64,000 nucleotides of DNA from Chitinophagales bacterium (GTDB lineage: Bacteria > Bacteroidota > Bacteroidia > Chitinophagales > Saprospiraceae). The notes under the pieces were generated by a model that saw nothing but the letters and a program-made list of their open reading frames with translations, had not been told where the DNA came from and made no database searches. Shown here piece after piece: positions 61,142 through 64,000 of the stretch (the first letter of the stretch is position 1; each line of letters starts with the position of its first letter). The position numbers and the translations under genes are program-made. The stretch is taken from NCBI GenBank assembly GCA_013299105.1, contig JAAFJY010000003.1, positions 62,001-126,000 of the forward strand, in the 5' to 3' direction.

Positions 61142-61531
61142 TTGAGGTTTAGGTTTAAGGTTTAGTTTCTTGCAGTGTTCTTTAGAAAAAATCAGTGACT
61201 TTGAAAACAATTAACTCAAACTCACTGTCACAAATGTAAATGCACTTTTCACTCGGTGCAATTATTTTTTGCTTAGTTGAGCTTTTGATAGCATTTGTTA
61301 ATGGTTGCTTTTCAGCATTTCAAAGCTTTGTCCCCAGATTTGGGGATGCACAATTGACTCTTTTTCAAATGTTTACGACGTCAAAAATGCACTTTAAGCC
61401 ATTGTTTTGTAAAGTGCCGTGCACATTTTTTGTAGCTAGGCTTGGCAGATTCTTGGCGCTCGTCTTATCTTTCGCCAAGCAAACAAAAACAAGCGGCGGG
61501 TTAGTTCCCGCCTGAACAATTGCATTGGTTT
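61142..61531. other. Gene-free stretch with two hairpins
   Basis: 390 bp between divergent starts. Near the plus-strand gene are two stable stems: CTTGGCG (61452-61458) / CGCCAAG (61473-61479) and GGCGGG (61495-61500) / CCCGCC (61507-61512), plus a CCCCAGATTTGGGG dyad near 61332. No gene recognised. Confidence 0.55.
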
Positions 61532-64000
61532 ATGAAAAAAATAGGTAGCTGGATTGGGCTTTTGTGTTTGGTGACTTTACTGGCTTGTGGCAAAAAAGAA
61601 AAGCCCTTGTTCAAGCAGTTGTCACCCGAAAAAACCGGGGTGACTTTTAACAACCAGATCAAGTTTGATGATCAGTTCAACATCCTCACCTACGAATACA
61701 TCTACAACGGCGGCGGCGTGGGCATCGCGGATTTCAACCAGGATGGCCAACAAGACCTTTTCTTCAGTGGAAACCAAGTCGACAACAAGCTTTACCTCAA
61801 TCGGGGCGACTGGAAATTTGACGATGTGACCGAAACTGCGGGGCTGAGTGGCAAAGGCCGCTGGAAATCTGGCGTTGGGGTAGTGGACATCAACGCCGAC
61901 GGCCTGCAAGATGTTTATGTCACTTGCATGACCTATAAACCTGGCCCCAAACGCGCCAACTTGTTGTACGTGAACCAGGGTGTCAAGAATGGAACGCCTA
62001 TTTTCCGTGAAATGGCTGCGGAGTATGGCATCGCCGACACCAATTACAGCACCAATTGCGCTTTTTTTGATTACGACCGCGATGGTGACCTCGACCTTTT
62101 CCTATCAGTCAACCACCAAGAGCAGGAAGAACTGCCCAACGCCTACAAAACGCGCTTGCTGGACAGCCTCAACTACAACCGCGACCGCTTGTACCGCAAT
62201 GATTTCGATGCCAAACTGGGCCACGCCCATTTCACCGATGTCTCGGTCCAGGCGGGGATCAGTGGCGAAGGCTATGGGCTGGCAATCAACATTTGCGACC
62301 TCAACCAAGATGGCTGGAAAGACATCTACGTTTCGAACGACTACCTCTCCACCGACCATTTGTACATCAACAATCAAAACGGCACCTTTAGTGACCGTGC
62401 AGGAGCATATTTCAAACACACTTCCTACTCGGCGATGGGCAATGAAGTCAGCGACCTCAACAACGATGGCCTGATGGAAGTCATCGCCCTCGACATGCTG
62501 CCCGAAGACAACCTGCGGCGCAAAACCATGTTGACCCCCAACAACTACAACTCCTATCAAAACAACGCCCAGTTTGGCTACCAATTCCAGCATGTACGCA
62601 ATACCTTGCAATGGAACCAAGGTATGATTCCAGGGAAAGGTCGACCCGCTTTTGCGGAAATCGCCATGTTGGCCGGAGTGAGTTCTACCGACTGGAGCTG
62701 GACCCCGCTGGTGGCCGATTTTGACCACGATGGTCTGCGCGACCTGGTCGTGACCAATGGATTTCCCCGCGACATCACCGACCGCGACTTTATGGATTAC
62801 CATTCGGATGTGAGTAGCTTGGCCAGCATTGGCATGTTGATGGACCGCATTCCCTCGATCAAGCTCAAAAACTACGCTTTCCGCAACCTGGGCGGCCTGA
62901 AGTTTGAGAATACCAGCGCCAAATGGGGTTTTGACACGCCTTCTTTCTCCAATGGTGCTGCCTATGGCGATCTCGACAACGATGGCGACCTCGATTTGGT
63001 GATCAACAACATCGACGACCCGGCCATGTTGTATCAAAACCAACAAAACGAACAGCAAAAAAAAGCCAAGAAAAAACAACATTGGCTCAACATCCGCTTG
63101 AAAGGGGAGGGGCAAAATCCCGCAGCCTTGGGGGCCACCATCCACATTACTTATGGCAAGTACGATCAGCAAGTGTGGGAATACAGCCCATACCGGGGCT
63201 ATTTGTCTTCGATCCAGCCTTTGGCACATTTTGGTTTGGGTGAAAATGAATGGGTCAAATCAATAACGGTAACTTGGCCTGATGGCTCGGTACAAACCCA
63301 GAATAAGGTCAAAGCCGACCAGGTTTTGGAGATCAAAAAAACCAAAACGGGCCTCAAAGCCACTAACGAATACCTGGCCAACGCCGAGACCTGGTTCAAA
63401 AACATCACGACCGACCTGGGCATCGATTACGTGCAAAAAGAAAGTGACTTCATCGACTTCAACCTCCAGCCGCTGCTTCCACACAAGCTGTCGCAATTTG
63501 GCCCCGGCATGTCCGTAGCCGATGTGAATGGCGATGGTTTGGACGACGTGTACGTCGGTGCCGGACACTTGTACAAAGGCAAGTTTTTATTACAAAAAGC
63601 CGATGGCAGGTTTGAGTTGAAGGACCTTTTGCCAGGCAAAGAAGGTCCCGAAAAACTAGGCGAAGAACTGGGAACCCTATTTTTTGACGCCGATGGCGAT
63701 GGCGACCAAGACTTGTATTGCGTAAGGGGTGGCAATGAATTTTCGGCTGACAATGCGGTTTACCAGGACGTTTTTTATGAAAATCAAAATGGCCAATTCC
63801 AACTTAATACCCAGGCCTTGCCCACCTTTTTGAAAAGTGGCTCTTGCGTGCGCGCCGCTGATTACGACCAAGATGGCGACCTTGACCTGTTGGTAGCAGG
63901 TCGCCATGTGCCGCACCAATTCCCCTTGCCAGCCAGTAGTTTTTTGCTGAAAAATGAGAGCAAAAAAGGCCAAATCAAGTTCCAATTGGACGCCAATAAC
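61532..64000 (+). CDS. VCBS/FG-GAP + ASPIC/UnbV lipoprotein (3' end outside window)
   Basis: The frame is open from the ATG at 61532 to the right edge (823 residues, no stop). Lipoprotein signal MKKIGSWIGLLCLVTLLAC. Calcium-type blades are frequent: DFNQDGQQDLFF, DINADGLQDVYV, DYDRDGDLDLFL, DLNQDGWKDIYV, DLDNDGDLDLVI and DVNGDGLDDVYV. An ASPIC/UnbV segment (SITVTWPDGSVQTQNKV) lies near 575. The N-terminal order YNGGGVGIADFNQDG and the NDYLSTDHLYINNQNGTF block match the gene at 45529-48801 part for part, so the two are paralogues. Expected on the cell surface; ligand unknown. Confidence 0.9.
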   Translation, partial: MKKIGSWIGLLCLVTLLACGKKEKPLFKQLSPEKTGVTFNNQIKFDDQFNILTYEYIYNGGGVGIADFNQDGQQDLFFSGNQVDNKLYLNRGDWKFDDVTETAGLSGKGRWKSGVGVVDINADGLQDVYVTCMTYKPGPKRANLLYVNQGVKNGTPIFREMAAEYGIADTNYSTNCAFFDYDRDGDLDLFLSVNHQEQEELPNAYKTRLLDSLNYNRDRLYRNDFDAKLGHAHFTDVSVQAGISGEGYGLAINICDLNQDGWKDIYVSNDYLSTDHLYINNQNGTFSDRAGAYFKHTSYSAMGNEVSDLNNDGLMEVIALDMLPEDNLRRKTMLTPNNYNSYQNNAQFGYQFQHVRNTLQWNQGMIPGKGRPAFAEIAMLAGVSSTDWSWTPLVADFDHDGLRDLVVTNGFPRDITDRDFMDYHSDVSSLASIGMLMDRIPSIKLKNYAFRNLGGLKFENTSAKWGFDTPSFSNGAAYGDLDNDGDLDLVINNIDDPAMLYQNQQNEQQKKAKKKQHWLNIRLKGEGQNPAALGATIHITYGKYDQQVWEYSPYRGYLSSIQPLAHFGLGENEWVKSITVTWPDGSVQTQNKVKADQVLEIKKTKTGLKATNEYLANAETWFKNITTDLGIDYVQKESDFIDFNLQPLLPHKLSQFGPGMSVADVNGDGLDDVYVGAGHLYKGKFLLQKADGRFELKDLLPGKEGPEKLGEELGTLFFDADGDGDQDLYCVRGGNEFSADNAVYQDVFYENQNGQFQLNTQALPTFLKSGSCVRAADYDQDGDLDLLVAGRHVPHQFPLPASSFLLKNESKKGQIKFQLDANN

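Noticed and set aside
62105-63229. 374-residue open frame on the minus strand
   Set aside because: Antisense shadow of the VCBS lipoprotein; the plus frame has a signal peptide and repeated calcium blades.
1-64000. tRNA, rRNA or intact insertion sequence
   Set aside because: No cloverleaf with a GGTTCRANNC arm outside genes, no rRNA-like stretch, and no transposase gene or terminal repeats were recognised by eye. A tRNAscan/ISfinder run would be decisive.

Overview
The window looks like chromosomal DNA of a Bacteroidota bacterium, most likely Saprospiria (Haliscomenobacter-like). The grounds are a Por/T9SS C-terminal sorting domain preceded by a PVELVRL-type linker, MacB-like FtsX permeases, a DUF1573 lipoprotein, TPR-TM-HTH regulators, giant VCBS/ASPIC lipoproteins, many 'MKK...C' lipoproteins and weak Shine-Dalgarno sites. 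The species cannot be fixed from the sequence. No rRNA, tRNA, CRISPR array, intact insertion sequence or phage block was seen.

Layout. 1-7 kb: a truncated lipoprotein, a FucP-type sugar permease with a Dabb protein, a decayed HipA-type kinase next to an intact HipA-N (HipS-like) gene, an aldo/keto reductase, a four-helix-bundle (S23/TIGR02436) gene sitting between ATTAACC heptamer arrays, and hemE. 7-13.2 kb: two large divergent AAA+ genes, a tandem CbxX-type ATPase and a ClpB-like ATPase whose C-terminus resembles release factor 2 without the GGQ domain. 13.2-24 kb: mainly housekeeping and metabolic genes (fructose-6-phosphate aldolase, a CpeT-like lipoprotein, an MFS carrier, MarR, a nitrilase homologue, DUF423, VOC, Uma2). 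24-32 kb: secreted proteins and a TPR/HTH regulator divergent from a tail-fibre-like secreted protein, followed by a T9SS cargo protein. 32-42 kb: UbiA, DUF1573, a two-subunit molybdenum hydroxylase, an S9 peptidase fused to an FGE-like domain, a HAD phosphatase and a DUF4105/Lnb-like membrane protein. 41.7-44.4 kb: five small exported proteins of unknown function. 44.6-64 kb: a RimK-like ligase, two giant VCBS/ASPIC proteins, an FtsX permease, a YhcG-type nuclease, a Na/Pi carrier, and a CHAT-STAND-TM-propeller protein resembling defence or cell-death effectors.

Intergenic DNA carries several dispersed repeat families: an element of roughly 80 bp built of 9-nt units and ending in a short hairpin (three copies); a (GTTGAAnn)n-GTTGAAAAG repeat found mostly in sense orientation just after stop codons; a 33-nt near-palindrome (two copies); and three different heptamer arrays. 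The strongest leads for undescribed biology are the Clp/RF2-like fusion with its divergent AAA+ partner, the CHAT-STAND protein, the four-helix-bundle gene inside heptamer repeats, the 9-nt-phased repeat, and the small exported-protein cluster.
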